DNA of 11,605 nt from RUG754 sp045545455 (GCA_045545455.1 JAZQAY010000020.1:1-11605); one strand, 5' to 3'. Positions 1-6,835 are shown, numbered from the stretch's first letter. Notes: generated by a model not told the origin, from the sequence alone. Translations and numbers: made by a program.

Positions 1-629
1 GGTCCGTAGACCCCGTATGCCAATCCCATAATGGCCGTGCCCGACATGACGGCTATGGGAAGACCCAGTACCCGGAAACCTATGGAACGGATCTTCCCTA
101 AGATATTTCCCTCTATCCCCAAGCCGTATCCCACTCCTGCAAGCAGTATGCAGAGGCAGATATCTATCATTGTTCCGGCGTCTTCCTGGAACTCATCGGG
201 TTTTACTATCATCTCCGGAACGATGAAGTGGCCGGTCAGCATGCCTAAAGCTACGAGGGAGAAGATGATCGCCGTTGACTTGAGGCCGTTTGCACCGCTT
301 ACTTCAGTCCCGGTCTCACTTTCAGTCCTGATGTGCTTCTTTCCAAGCCCGTGCCTGTCCAACATCATGAAGGACCTTACCAGGAAAGCCATGAAGACGC
401 TTCCTAAAAACGCGAGAAACGTGGTCGCCAAAGCCTGGAGCCCCACGCTCCCCAGCTTGGATATGACCTCTTCATTGGCTCCTATCCTCATCCCCATGAT
501 AAAGACAAGTGAATAAAGCGCCATATCGGAAAAGGTCTGCACGGGTCTTGCGAGATCCGCCTTTATGACCTTATCCGATAAGATATAGAAAACTGCCATT
601 ATGGCGATGTATTTAAGCATTGAAAGCAA
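1..629 (-). CDS. LysO/DUF340-family membrane transporter, 3' end cut by window edge
   Basis: Reading the minus strand leftward gives about 209 open codons that run off the window. The protein is a multi-span membrane protein with two related blocks, near residues 34-80 (DMALYSLVFIMGMRIG, then a glycine-rich helix) and near 150-205 (TMIDICLCILLAGVGYGLGIEG, followed by GLPIAVMSGT after a short basic stretch), separated by a polar loop near 95-120. This two-repeat pattern is that of the LysO family (Lys_export, DUF340), whose Escherichia coli member YbjE exports lysine; family members are about 300 residues, so roughly two thirds is visible. The start is uncertain: TTG at 629 lies 10 nt after GGGAGG (640-645), while the first ATG at 620 is 19 nt away. 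It is preceded by a cobalamin riboswitch and terminator, so expression should fall when B12 is abundant. The substrate cannot be read from sequence; lysine or another basic amino acid is the family-based guess. Confidence 0.72.
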   Translation of the reverse strand, partial: MLSMLKYIAIMAVFYILSDKVIKADLARPVQTFSDMALYSLVFIMGMRIGANEEVISKLGSVGLQALATTFLAFLGSVFMAFLVRSFMMLDRHGLGKKHIRTESETGTEVSGANGLKSTAIIFSLVALGMLTGHFIVPEMIVKPDEFQEDAGTMIDICLCILLAGVGYGLGIEGNILGKIRSIGFRVLGLPIAVMSGTAIMGLAYGVYG

Positions 630-645
630 TGAGCGATAACCTCCC

Positions 646-686
646 AATAAAAAAACTTCTGTACGATACATTCATACAGAAGTTTT
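646..686 (-). terminator. Rho-independent terminator in the lysO-like leader (riboswitch expression platform)
   Basis: A perfect 12-bp inverted repeat (652-663 against 675-686) encloses an 11-nt loop and, on the minus strand, is followed by a T-rich tract reaching 646. It lies downstream of the cobalamin aptamer and directly before the GGGAGG ribosome binding site at 640-645. That places it where a transcription-attenuating riboswitch has its terminator: bound cobalamin would stop RNA polymerase before the coding region. The stem is AT-rich and therefore of moderate strength. Confidence 0.75.
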
Positions 687-702
687 GTCATCACTCCGGG
701 CA

Positions 703-736
703 AAAACAGTCCCATCCTCAGAGGGACTTCAGTTTT
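703..736 (-). other. Leader hairpin between aptamer and terminator, possible second terminator or antiterminator part
   Basis: On the minus strand AGTCCC (728-723) pairs with GGGACT (713-708). After a 3-nt bulge the stem can extend through AAAAC (736-732) pairing with GTTTT (707-703). If only the inner stem forms, five T residues (706-702) follow it, which resembles a weak terminator. If the outer stem forms, the T run is buried. The outer strand overlaps another small hairpin (754-748 with 740-734), so the two compete. This could be the switching element, but no pairing to the terminator stem at 652-686 is evident by eye. Confidence 0.4.
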
Positions 737-765
737 CATATACACCGTATGAAAGATCTATTCAG

Positions 766-920
766 GGACAAGCAGTTCTCCTGACTCAAGTTCACAGCAG
801 ACGGCGTCTTCCCAAGATGATCTCTCAGTGACCTTTTGCCGTCCGCTCCCTATTACAGTGACGGGATCGTACCGGATTCCCACCGGTTTCTCTTTTCATC
901 TGCGTATGCAGAACTTGTCC
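766..920 (-). promoter_or_regulatory. Cobalamin riboswitch aptamer upstream of the lysO-like gene
   Basis: Read on the minus strand this stretch has the hallmarks of an adenosylcobalamin-type aptamer. The closing stem P1 is a perfect 7-bp pairing of GGACAAG (920-914) with CTTGTCC (772-766). The B12 box AGTCAGGAGAACTGCT (786-771) lies next to the 3' strand of P1. The conserved core is present as GGTGGGAATCC followed by CCCGTCACTGTAAT near 885-850. The element sits between a sigma-A promoter and a terminator placed immediately before a ribosome binding site, so the likely mode is transcriptional shut-off when cobalamin binds. Whether it prefers adenosyl- or aquo-cobalamin cannot be decided here. 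Confidence 0.92.
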
Positions 921-946
921 GGGTCAGTATTGATTTTTTCTGTTAA

Positions 947-975
947 ATTATAATCTATCTGCCGCGGCTTTTCAA
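947..975 (-). promoter_or_regulatory. Sigma-A promoter for the lysO-like transcript
   Basis: On the minus strand TTGAAA (975-970) and a perfect TATAAT (952-947) are separated by exactly 17 nt. Transcription would start near 940, about 20 nt before the P1 stem of the aptamer, the expected geometry for a riboswitch leader. Confidence 0.8.
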
Positions 976-993
976 GATACATCAGAATGCTAT

Positions 994-1030
994 TTGACTT
1001 TATCGGATTGCTGTAAGGTTTCAAAGTCAA
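994..1030. repeat. Inverted repeat in the divergent promoter region
   Basis: TTGACTTT at 994-1001 is repeated in inverted orientation as AAAGTCAA at 1023-1030, with a 21-nt spacer. It lies between the leftward promoter (947-975) and the rightward promoters (1039-1073). It could be a two-half-site operator acting on both units, or chance; the half-sites are short. Confidence 0.3.
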
Positions 1031-1038
1031 GTAAACAA

Positions 1039-1073
1039 TTGATTTTGTCAACGCCTCGGATTATAATTATAAC
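1039..1073 (+). promoter_or_regulatory. Overlapping sigma-A promoters for the amidohydrolase/PLP operon
   Basis: Two promoter registers are visible, offset by 6 nt. TTGATT (1039-1044) with TATAAT (1062-1067), and TTGTCA (1045-1050) with TATAAC (1068-1073), each have a 17-nt spacer. Starts would fall near 1074 and 1080, about 35-42 nt before the amidohydrolase ATG, with no room for a structured leader. Confidence 0.7.
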
Positions 1074-1115
1074 ATCTTTATATTAATTCATTAATGCATT
1101 AAAAACAGGTGATAT

Positions 1116-2261
1116 ATGGACACTTTATCGGACAAACTGCGTGAATGGCGGCATCACCTTCATATGGATCCCGAGCTCTCTCAGAACGAATACAGAACAT
1201 CATCGTATATAGCCAGTGAACTACGGGCCATGGGAATAGAAGTGGCAGAAGGAATAGGCTGCACCGGCGTGGTAGGCACGCTTAAGTGCGGCACCGGAAC
1301 CCATGTCATCGGTCTGAGAGCTGACATGGATGCCCTGCCCATAAAGGAAAGAACCGACCTTCCTTACAAATCCAATAACGAGGGAGTCATGCATGCCTGC
1401 GGCCACGACGGCCACATGGCCATGCTCCTGGGCGCAGCTGAGATACTTGCCGGAAGCCGTGATTTCAACGGTACCGTAAGGTTCATCTTCCAGCCCGACG
1501 AAGAGACAGGTCACGGAGCTCTAAATATGATGGCTGACGGCCTGCTTGAACGCTTCCCCATGGATGAGATCTACGGAGCTCACAACATGCCCTCAGTCCC
1601 TGAGGGAAAGATAGCCATGCGTAACGGAGGGATAATGGCAAGCGAGGACAATTTCACTATTACAGTCCGTGCTCAGGGCGGTCACGCAGCAAGGCCTCAC
1701 AATGCCAAAGACGCTCTGGTCATCGCCTCGGAGATCATCCTGGGCATCCAGACCATAGTATCAAGAAGTATAGACCCGTCGTGCTCCTCTGTCATATCCT
1801 GTACGGAGATCGGGACCGACGGGGCCCATAATATACTGGCAGGCACCGCTGTGATCAAGGGAGATACCAGAAGCCTTGATCCCGTTTCACAAAGTATCGT
1901 CGAAGAGCGCATGAAAGAAATTTGCGAAGGAATATGCCGTATGAACGGTGCTGAATGCGACTTCGAATTCACCCACGAGTTCATTCCTACGGTAAACGAT
2001 CCTGAATATGTGGGATATGCAGCGGAGGCCGCAGAGAAGGTGGTCGGGAAAGAGAATGTGGATACCGACGTGACTGCACCCCTCACCTCAGAAGACTTCG
2101 GAAGGTTTCTTAAAGAGATCCCCGGGTGCTTCGTCTTCCTGGGTTCAGGCAAAGGCGGAAATGACCCTGATCTTCATAACGCAGAATACGATTTTAACGA
2201 TAATATACTGGAAACAGGGGCTGGATTTTTTGCTCAGGTCGTCCGGGACAGACTTAAATAA
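1116..2261 (+). CDS. M20D-family amidohydrolase (N-acyl-amino-acid / hippurate hydrolase type)
   Basis: The 381-residue protein has the normal length and motifs of the M20D metallo-amidohydrolases, cytoplasmic enzymes that cleave N-acyl groups from amino acids. Visible motifs are RADMDALP at 68-75, the metal-binding VMHACGHDGH at 91-100 (Cys95, His97), the EE pair at 129-130, His156 in GAHNMPS, the dimer-domain GGHAARPH near 188-195, and a late LHNAEYDF whose His is the expected last ligand. There is no signal peptide. The ATG at 1116 follows an AGGTGA ribosome binding site. The gene is first in an operon with the PLP enzyme, 13 nt away, which suggests that the freed amino acid, or a related compound, is the substrate of that enzyme. 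The family is clear; the natural acyl substrate is not, and annotations such as hippurate hydrolase should be treated as generic. Confidence 0.88.
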   Translation: MDTLSDKLREWRHHLHMDPELSQNEYRTSSYIASELRAMGIEVAEGIGCTGVVGTLKCGTGTHVIGLRADMDALPIKERTDLPYKSNNEGVMHACGHDGHMAMLLGAAEILAGSRDFNGTVRFIFQPDEETGHGALNMMADGLLERFPMDEIYGAHNMPSVPEGKIAMRNGGIMASEDNFTITVRAQGGHAARPHNAKDALVIASEIILGIQTIVSRSIDPSCSSVISCTEIGTDGAHNILAGTAVIKGDTRSLDPVSQSIVEERMKEICEGICRMNGAECDFEFTHEFIPTVNDPEYVGYAAEAAEKVVGKENVDTDVTAPLTSEDFGRFLKEIPGCFVFLGSGKGGNDPDLHNAEYDFNDNILETGAGFFAQVVRDRLK

Positions 2262-2274
2262 AGGAGACACAACT

Positions 2275-3744
2275 ATGATAGACCTTACGATCAATTCTAA
2301 AGGACTTAAGAACAACATTCAGCGGGCAAAGGAGATGAACATCATCCTGCCAACCATCGAGCAGCAGATCGATCCTTCCAAAGTTCCCGAAGAGATCAAG
2401 GAGAAACTCACCAAAGTGGGCATGCAGGACATCGATCCTCTCAACCTCTTCAGGATAACCTGGAAGAACGAGCAAAAGGATTTCGGCGGACTTTATCACG
2501 GTCCTAACTATATAGTTCTGCCACCCGAACTTACGGGTGTCAAGGCTCGCATAATCTGCATGCTTGGAAAATGGTTCCCCATAGGGGCTCATAAAGTAGG
2601 AGCTGCCTTCGGCTGTCTGGTGCCGCCGCTGGTCACCGGTCAGTTCGATTCCACATATCACAAAGGCGTATGGCCTTCCACCGGAAATTACTGCCGGGGC
2701 GGTGCCTTCAACAGCGCCCTCCTGGGGTGCTATTCCTTAGCTGTCCTTCCCGAGGGCATGAGCAGGGAGAGATTCGAATGGCTGAACGGCGTGGCTTCAG
2801 AGGTGATCGCCACCCCCGGCTCAGAATCCAACGTCAAAGCCATATATGACAAGGTAGCCGAGCTTAAAGCGCAGGACGACGTATGGATCTTCAATCAGTT
2901 CCAGGAGATGGGAAACTACATGTGGCATTACAACGTCACCGCCAATGCCATCTCAGACGCCTTTGAGGAGATCAAGGGTGAAAAGGGGCGCTTCGCAGGC
3001 ATGGCTTTCTGCTCCGGTTCTGCCGGCACTCTGGGTTCCGGAGACCGCCTTAAAGAACTTTATCCCACCGCTAAACTGGGAGTGGGTGAATCCCTTCAGT
3101 GCCCTACTCTTCTCGATAACGGCTTCGGCGATCACAGGATCGAAGGCATCGGCGACAGACACGTGCCCTGGATACATAACGTTAAAAACACAGATATGGT
3201 CATTGCCATCGACGATGAGGACCCTGTGGAAACACTTCGCCTCTTCAATGAGCCGATAGGCCGCGCTTATCTTAAGGAGCAGGGCGTGGATCCTGAACTT
3301 GTGGATCTTCTCGGTTACTTCGGTATTTCCGGCATAGCCAATGCGCTCTGCTGCATCAAGATGGCCAAGTACTATGAACTCGGCGAAAACGATGTGGTCG
3401 CTACCGTCCTCACCGATTCTGCCGCAATGTACGGTTCAAGGATCGAGGAACTGAGGACCCGCGATGGTGAGTACAGCCATGAAAAAGCCGCCATCGACTT
3501 CCACACACATATCCTTGGCGAAAAGACTGATGCCATGCTGGAACTGAGGTACACCGACAGAAAGCGCATCCACAATCTCAAGTACTACACCTGGGTCGAG
3601 CAGCAGGGCAAGACCACTGAGGAACTGAACGCCCTCTGGTACGACCAGGAAGGCACCTGGGGTGCGGCTGCCAAGGCAGCGTCGAAGATCGACGACCTCA
3701 TAAACGAATTCAACGAAGCCACCGGTCTTCTGAAAAAACTCTGA
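2275..3744 (+). CDS. Fold-type-II PLP-dependent enzyme, cysteine synthase-like, substrate unknown
   Basis: The 489-residue protein has the layout of the tryptophan synthase beta / cysteine synthase superfamily. A lysine in GAHKVGAAFG (Lys107) is the probable Schiff-base residue. STGNYCRGG at 135-143 matches the substrate-carboxylate (asparagine) loop, and CSGSAGTLGSG at 246-256 matches the phosphate-binding glycine loop. It is longer than cysteine synthase (about 310 residues), with an N-terminal extension of about 85 residues and a C-terminal region ending in HNLKYYTWVEQQGKT. From memory, close relatives in clostridia carry loose names such as PLP-dependent lyase/thiolase or subunit beta, without a proven reaction. 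The ATG at 2275 follows AAGGAG (2261-2266) with proper spacing; the reading frame stays open upstream to 2161 but that part overlaps the amidohydrolase gene. It is the second gene of the operon and is followed by a strong terminator. Beta-elimination or beta-replacement is plausible, not shown. Confidence 0.85.
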   Translation: MIDLTINSKGLKNNIQRAKEMNIILPTIEQQIDPSKVPEEIKEKLTKVGMQDIDPLNLFRITWKNEQKDFGGLYHGPNYIVLPPELTGVKARIICMLGKWFPIGAHKVGAAFGCLVPPLVTGQFDSTYHKGVWPSTGNYCRGGAFNSALLGCYSLAVLPEGMSRERFEWLNGVASEVIATPGSESNVKAIYDKVAELKAQDDVWIFNQFQEMGNYMWHYNVTANAISDAFEEIKGEKGRFAGMAFCSGSAGTLGSGDRLKELYPTAKLGVGESLQCPTLLDNGFGDHRIEGIGDRHVPWIHNVKNTDMVIAIDDEDPVETLRLFNEPIGRAYLKEQGVDPELVDLLGYFGISGIANALCCIKMAKYYELGENDVVATVLTDSAAMYGSRIEELRTRDGEYSHEKAAIDFHTHILGEKTDAMLELRYTDRKRIHNLKYYTWVEQQGKTTEELNALWYDQEGTWGAAAKAASKIDDLINEFNEATGLLKKL

Positions 3745-3761
3745 TAGTGCAAAAAATATTT

Positions 3762-3793
3762 AAGGCTCTCACCCAGTTGTGAGAGCCTTTTTT
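3762..3793 (+). terminator. Rho-independent terminator after the PLP-enzyme gene
   Basis: A perfect 11-bp stem (3762-3772 with 3779-3789) has a 6-nt loop and is followed by a run of T residues to 3793. It begins 17 nt after the PLP gene stop and ends 9 nt before the stop of the convergent btuD gene. On the minus strand the 3' flank is only interrupted T/A, so it may also work weakly for the ABC operon; no other terminator for btuD is visible. Confidence 0.9.
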
Positions 3794-3802
3794 GCCTTTC
3801 CA

Positions 3803-4594
3803 CTAATCAAGTTCCGGCATGAATATTATATTCGGCTTGCCGGTCACACTGTTCTTACTTACCTGTATATCCACTCCGAAAAGATCCCTGATCTTCTCAG
3901 GCACGAACATCTCTTCCGGAGTGCCCACGTCATATATCTTCCCCTTTTTCATGAGAATGATCTTATCGCAGTAGCAGGCTGCGATGTTCAGATCGTGTAC
4001 CGATGAGAATACGGTAACGTCCTGATGCTTCAGTATGTTCATTATCTGATACTGATAGCCTATATCGAGATGGTTGGTGGGCTCATCCAGGATTATGAGC
4101 TGCGCATCCTGGACCAGCGCTCTGGCTACAAGCGTTCTCTGTTTCTCTCCTCCGGAAAGAGAGAGAAAGCTTCTCTCTTCATATCCTTCAAGGCCTACTT
4201 CTTTAAGCGCAGCCCTTACTATCTCCCCTTCTGCATGCATGTCGTTATGGAACATCTTCTGATGAGCGAATCTTCCCAACATGACCATGTCGAATACGTT
4301 CATGTCAAATTCCACGTTATTCTCCTGCTGCATTACAGACATCTCAAGGGCGGATTCTTTGTTGGTCATCTCGAATACGTTCTTTCCGTCTATATACACA
4401 GCACCACGGCTGGGCGTATATACCTTATATATGTTTTTAAGTAATGTGGACTTGCCGCAGCCATTAGGTCCTACCAGACCTACGAAGTTCCCCTCTTCAA
4501 CATCAAGGCTCACCCCGTCGACTATGACCTTGGAATTAATAGAATATTTCAGATCGCTGACGTTCAGCTTTACGTTCAAAGAATTCTCACTCAT
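3803..4594 (-). CDS. btuD: ABC transporter ATPase of a cobalamin/corrinoid importer (BtuD type)
   Basis: The 263-residue protein is a complete cytoplasmic ABC ATPase of the iron-siderophore/cobalamin (FecE/BtuD) group, powering uptake through the adjacent permease. Motifs in order are Walker A GPNGCGKST at 42-50, the Q-loop at 89-90, the signature LSGGEKQR at 146-153, Walker B LIILDEP at 166-172, the D-loop NHLD at 174-177 and the switch histidine His200. A C-terminal tail of about 45 residues completes the domain. The ATG at 4594 is only 2 nt after the btuC stop, and its AGGAGG ribosome binding site lies in the last btuC codons, so translation is likely coupled. It is the last gene of the riboswitch-controlled operon. 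The ATPase sequence alone does not separate cobalamin from iron-siderophore importers; the corrinoid assignment rests on the riboswitch. Confidence 0.85.
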   Translation of the reverse strand: MSENSLNVKLNVSDLKYSINSKVIVDGVSLDVEEGNFVGLVGPNGCGKSTLLKNIYKVYTPSRGAVYIDGKNVFEMTNKESALEMSVMQQENNVEFDMNVFDMVMLGRFAHQKMFHNDMHAEGEIVRAALKEVGLEGYEERSFLSLSGGEKQRTLVARALVQDAQLIILDEPTNHLDIGYQYQIMNILKHQDVTVFSSVHDLNIAACYCDKIILMKKGKIYDVGTPEEMFVPEKIRDLFGVDIQVSKNSVTGKPNIIFMPELD

Positions 4595-4596
4595 CG

Positions 4597-5673
4597 TCAG
4601 CCTCCTATCTTACCGTTTGACTTCCTGATCAGATACAGGAAGAATGGCGCGCCGAAGAATGCGGACACCACGCCTATCGGCAGTTCTTCAGGTGCAACAA
4701 GTATCCTGCTCAGTATGTCCGCTATTACCAGGAACGTTCCCCCGACCAGCATCGATGCGGGAACCAGCCATTTGTGTTTGGTTCCTACGATAGACCGCGT
4801 TATATGCGGAATAGTCAGCCCCACGAATCCTATGGTACCCGAAATTGAAACTATGATACCTGTCAGGAGAGTCGCGATAATGATTATCACCAGTTTGAGC
4901 CTGTCAGTGTTTACTCCCACGGTGGACGCGACGTCGTCCCCGAGGAGAAGTACATCCAGCTGTTTTGTCATAAACAATATGATGACGAAGCACACTGCAA
5001 AAGCTATCGTGGCATACTTTAATTTTTCCCACGACGCTCCGCTTAGGGAACCCATCATCCAGTATGTTGCCGTCTTGACTTTATCGGATCCCGTCTTGGT
5101 ATGATATATCATGAAGTTTGTGATAGCACTGAAAAGAGCTGAGACCGCGATACCCGCAAGCACCAGCTGAGTTGCGGTTACCTTGTTCCTGATGGTAGCG
5201 ATCTTAAGGGCCATAACTATACTGAGTACTGCTCCCCCGAAAGCTCCTACCATGGTGCCGTATCCTCCCAGGAATGAAAGATACCCGTACATGATGACCG
5301 ATACCGCTCCTGCGGATGCACCGTGAGATATACCCAGTACATACGGATCCGCCAGGGGGTTCTTCGTAAGCACCTGCATCAGGATACCGCAGAGGGTAAG
5401 TCCTGCACCTACGACGAACGCTGTGAGTATCCTCGGTATCCTGATGGTCCAGAGGATCGTTTCCGTGCTGTCATCCCAGGTCTGCTCATATATATCTCTT
5501 CCGGCTATCTGGTTGATTATGACTTTGCCTACGGACTCCTCGCTCAGATCAACGCTTCCGAGAGTCGTAGCCATGATAAATGAGAAAAACAATATCACCA
5601 CCATGATGCAGCAAAAGCACAGATAATGCGATCTCTTGTGCAGCGGGAAAACCGGTGTTTTTTCCTTGTCCAT
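4597..5673 (-). CDS. btuC: FecCD-family permease of a cobalamin/corrinoid importer (BtuC type)
   Basis: The 358-residue membrane protein has the pattern of FecCD/BtuC permeases, with about ten hydrophobic helices. The first is near residues 18-38. The family hallmark RIPR (78-81) leads into GAGLTLCGILMQVLTKNPLA and then DPYVLGISHGAS (109-120). The ATPase-coupling region GLTIPHITR lies at 285-293, and LPIGVVSAFFGAPFF closes the protein near 331-345. The start is set at ATG 5673 because AAGGAG lies 6 nt upstream. The frame stays open 19 codons further, to 5730, but that extension would run through a strong inverted repeat (5699-5725) and has no family resemblance. It lies between the binding-protein gene and the ATPase gene and is co-transcribed with them. 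In the membrane two copies should pair with two BtuD subunits. Confidence 0.87.
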   Translation of the reverse strand: MDKEKTPVFPLHKRSHYLCFCCIMVVILFFSFIMATTLGSVDLSEESVGKVIINQIAGRDIYEQTWDDSTETILWTIRIPRILTAFVVGAGLTLCGILMQVLTKNPLADPYVLGISHGASAGAVSVIMYGYLSFLGGYGTMVGAFGGAVLSIVMALKIATIRNKVTATQLVLAGIAVSALFSAITNFMIYHTKTGSDKVKTATYWMMGSLSGASWEKLKYATIAFAVCFVIILFMTKQLDVLLLGDDVASTVGVNTDRLKLVIIIIATLLTGIIVSISGTIGFVGLTIPHITRSIVGTKHKWLVPASMLVGGTFLVIADILSRILVAPEELPIGVVSAFFGAPFFLYLIRKSNGKIGG

Positions 5674-5698
5674 TTCAGACTCCTTTTTAACGACCGAT

Positions 5699-5725
5699 AG
5701 CAGGCCCGGATGATCCGGGCCTGCT
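5699..5725 (-). other. GC-rich intercistronic hairpin between btuF and btuC
   Basis: A 27-nt near-perfect palindrome (AGCAGGCCCGGAT at 5699-5711, mirrored at 5713-5725 around one central base) lies between the btuF stop (5763) and the btuC ribosome binding site. On the minus strand it is followed by mixed sequence rather than a T run, so it is not a standard terminator. Its position suits an RNA-stabilising or partial-stop element that leaves more binding-protein message than permease message. Confidence 0.7.
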
Positions 5726-5762
5726 GGCACAAATAAGTGAAAAAAGTTGTCAGTGTCTTCCT

Positions 5763-6815
5763 TTAATTGAATTTTTCAGGATAGAACTGTTTAGCCATTA
5801 TCTCAACAGTTCCTGCGGAACCTGCTGATCCCTGCATATCAGAGCAGCATGCTGAATAGATCCTGCCTTCTTTGACAGCTCTCAGCTGAGATGTGAATTC
5901 GTTGGTCTTTAAGAACTCGGTCTTGGCTTCTGTGTCGTAATCATAGTCAAGGATCAGAATAACGTCAGGATCTCTTGCAACTACTTCTTCCCATGAAGGT
6001 GTCGCCCAACCCTTGTTGATGTCATCGAAGATGGAGATACCGCCTGCAAGCTTGATCATGTCGCCGGGAACTCCCTGACACGCTGTGAAAGGAGCGTCCT
6101 CACCGGAATCATATACGAATACGGTGATGGGATCCTTGTAAACGTCTTCACCGAGAGTCTCTCTCACTTCTGCGAGTTTATCCTTCATAGCCTGTACCTT
6201 CTGTTCTGCCAGTTCCGTGCATCCGAAAACATGTCCGAGAACTTCATAGTCCTTATAGATGTCTTCAAATGTGGCAGAGTCAGAGCAGCAGTACGGGAAG
6301 TAAGGAACGATATTGTTGTCGAGGCAGAACTGAACTGAGAAGTTGTCGTCTGAGAAGAGTGAATCCCATCCCATCATGAAATCACAGCCTGTAGCGATGA
6401 TCTGCTCCTTGGAAGCGTTCCTTAAATTCACGCCGTCCTCTGTAATCTTGGTCACCTTGTCCCTTGCAGGATAGTTGGAAACTGTTGACCAGCAGGCACC
6501 TCTTGTGAATCCTGCCATGTGGTCTTCAAGTCCGAGATCGAAGAAGAAGTCAGCCATCTGGTCTCCGTCAGCGATGGCTGCGACAGGAGGAGCTGTAAAG
6601 GTCTCTTCCATGTTCTGTCCGATACCGGAACGTTCAAGGTTCAGGGTGATGGTGTAGGGTTCGTATTCATTTCCGTCGATTCCTACTGCGATATTCCCTT
6701 CCTGTACAGTATAGGTGTCGCCCTTTGATCCTGTTACTGTGTTATCATCACCGCACGCTGAAAAAACAAACAGCATAGTAAGTGCAAGGATAACTACCAA
6801 TAGTTTCTTTTTCAT
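5763..6815 (-). CDS. btuF: Substrate-binding lipoprotein of a cobalamin/corrinoid importer (BtuF type)
   Basis: The 350-residue protein begins with a basic residue cluster and a hydrophobic stretch (residues 5-18) ending in FSAC, so Cys21 should be lipidated and the protein tethered outside the membrane. The phenylalanine at -3 is a loose lipobox fit. The mature part resembles the periplasmic-binding-protein fold of iron/cobalamin importers, with SWEEVVARDPDVILILDYD at 274-292 in the typical place. It hands substrate to the permease encoded next. The start follows AAGGAGG (6824-6830) with 7-nt spacing. Upstream lie a sigma-A promoter, a cobalamin riboswitch and a leader terminator, which is the main reason for calling the substrate a corrinoid rather than a siderophore or haem. 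Unusually, the mature chain holds nine further cysteines (108, 144, 164, 176, 177, 199, 246, 323, 324), with CCSD occurring twice. Substrate could also be cobinamide or another cobalt complex. Confidence 0.82.
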   Translation of the reverse strand: MKKKLLVVILALTMLFVFSACGDDNTVTGSKGDTYTVQEGNIAVGIDGNEYEPYTITLNLERSGIGQNMEETFTAPPVAAIADGDQMADFFFDLGLEDHMAGFTRGACWSTVSNYPARDKVTKITEDGVNLRNASKEQIIATGCDFMMGWDSLFSDDNFSVQFCLDNNIVPYFPYCCSDSATFEDIYKDYEVLGHVFGCTELAEQKVQAMKDKLAEVRETLGEDVYKDPITVFVYDSGEDAPFTACQGVPGDMIKLAGGISIFDDINKGWATPSWEEVVARDPDVILILDYDYDTEAKTEFLKTNEFTSQLRAVKEGRIYSACCSDMQGSAGSAGTVEIMAKQFYPEKFN

Positions 6816-6835
6816 ATACTTTCCTCCTTAATGGA

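Noticed and set aside
31..516. Plus-strand open frame of 161 codons
   Set aside because: It lies opposite the LysO-like gene, which has clear membrane-protein repeats; the plus frame translates to a low-complexity, proline- and serine-rich string with no domain and no ribosome binding site.
2161..2274. Upstream extension of the PLP-enzyme frame into the amidohydrolase gene
   Set aside because: The family-like N-terminus and AAGGAG both point to ATG 2275; the extension overlaps the upstream gene by about 100 nt and resembles no protein.
5699..5725. Terminator after btuF
   Set aside because: The stem is strong but is followed by mixed sequence on the minus strand, and btuC and btuD would otherwise have no promoter; I see none in the gap.
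5674..5730. Longer N-terminus for btuC
   Set aside because: The extra 19 codons are encoded largely by the intercistronic palindrome and the ribosome binding site of the ATG at 5673.
3803..6815. Reading the ABC operon as an iron-siderophore or haem importer
   Set aside because: The protein families alone allow it, but a cobalamin riboswitch directly controls the operon and cbiK adjoins it, so a corrinoid or cobalt compound is the better fit.
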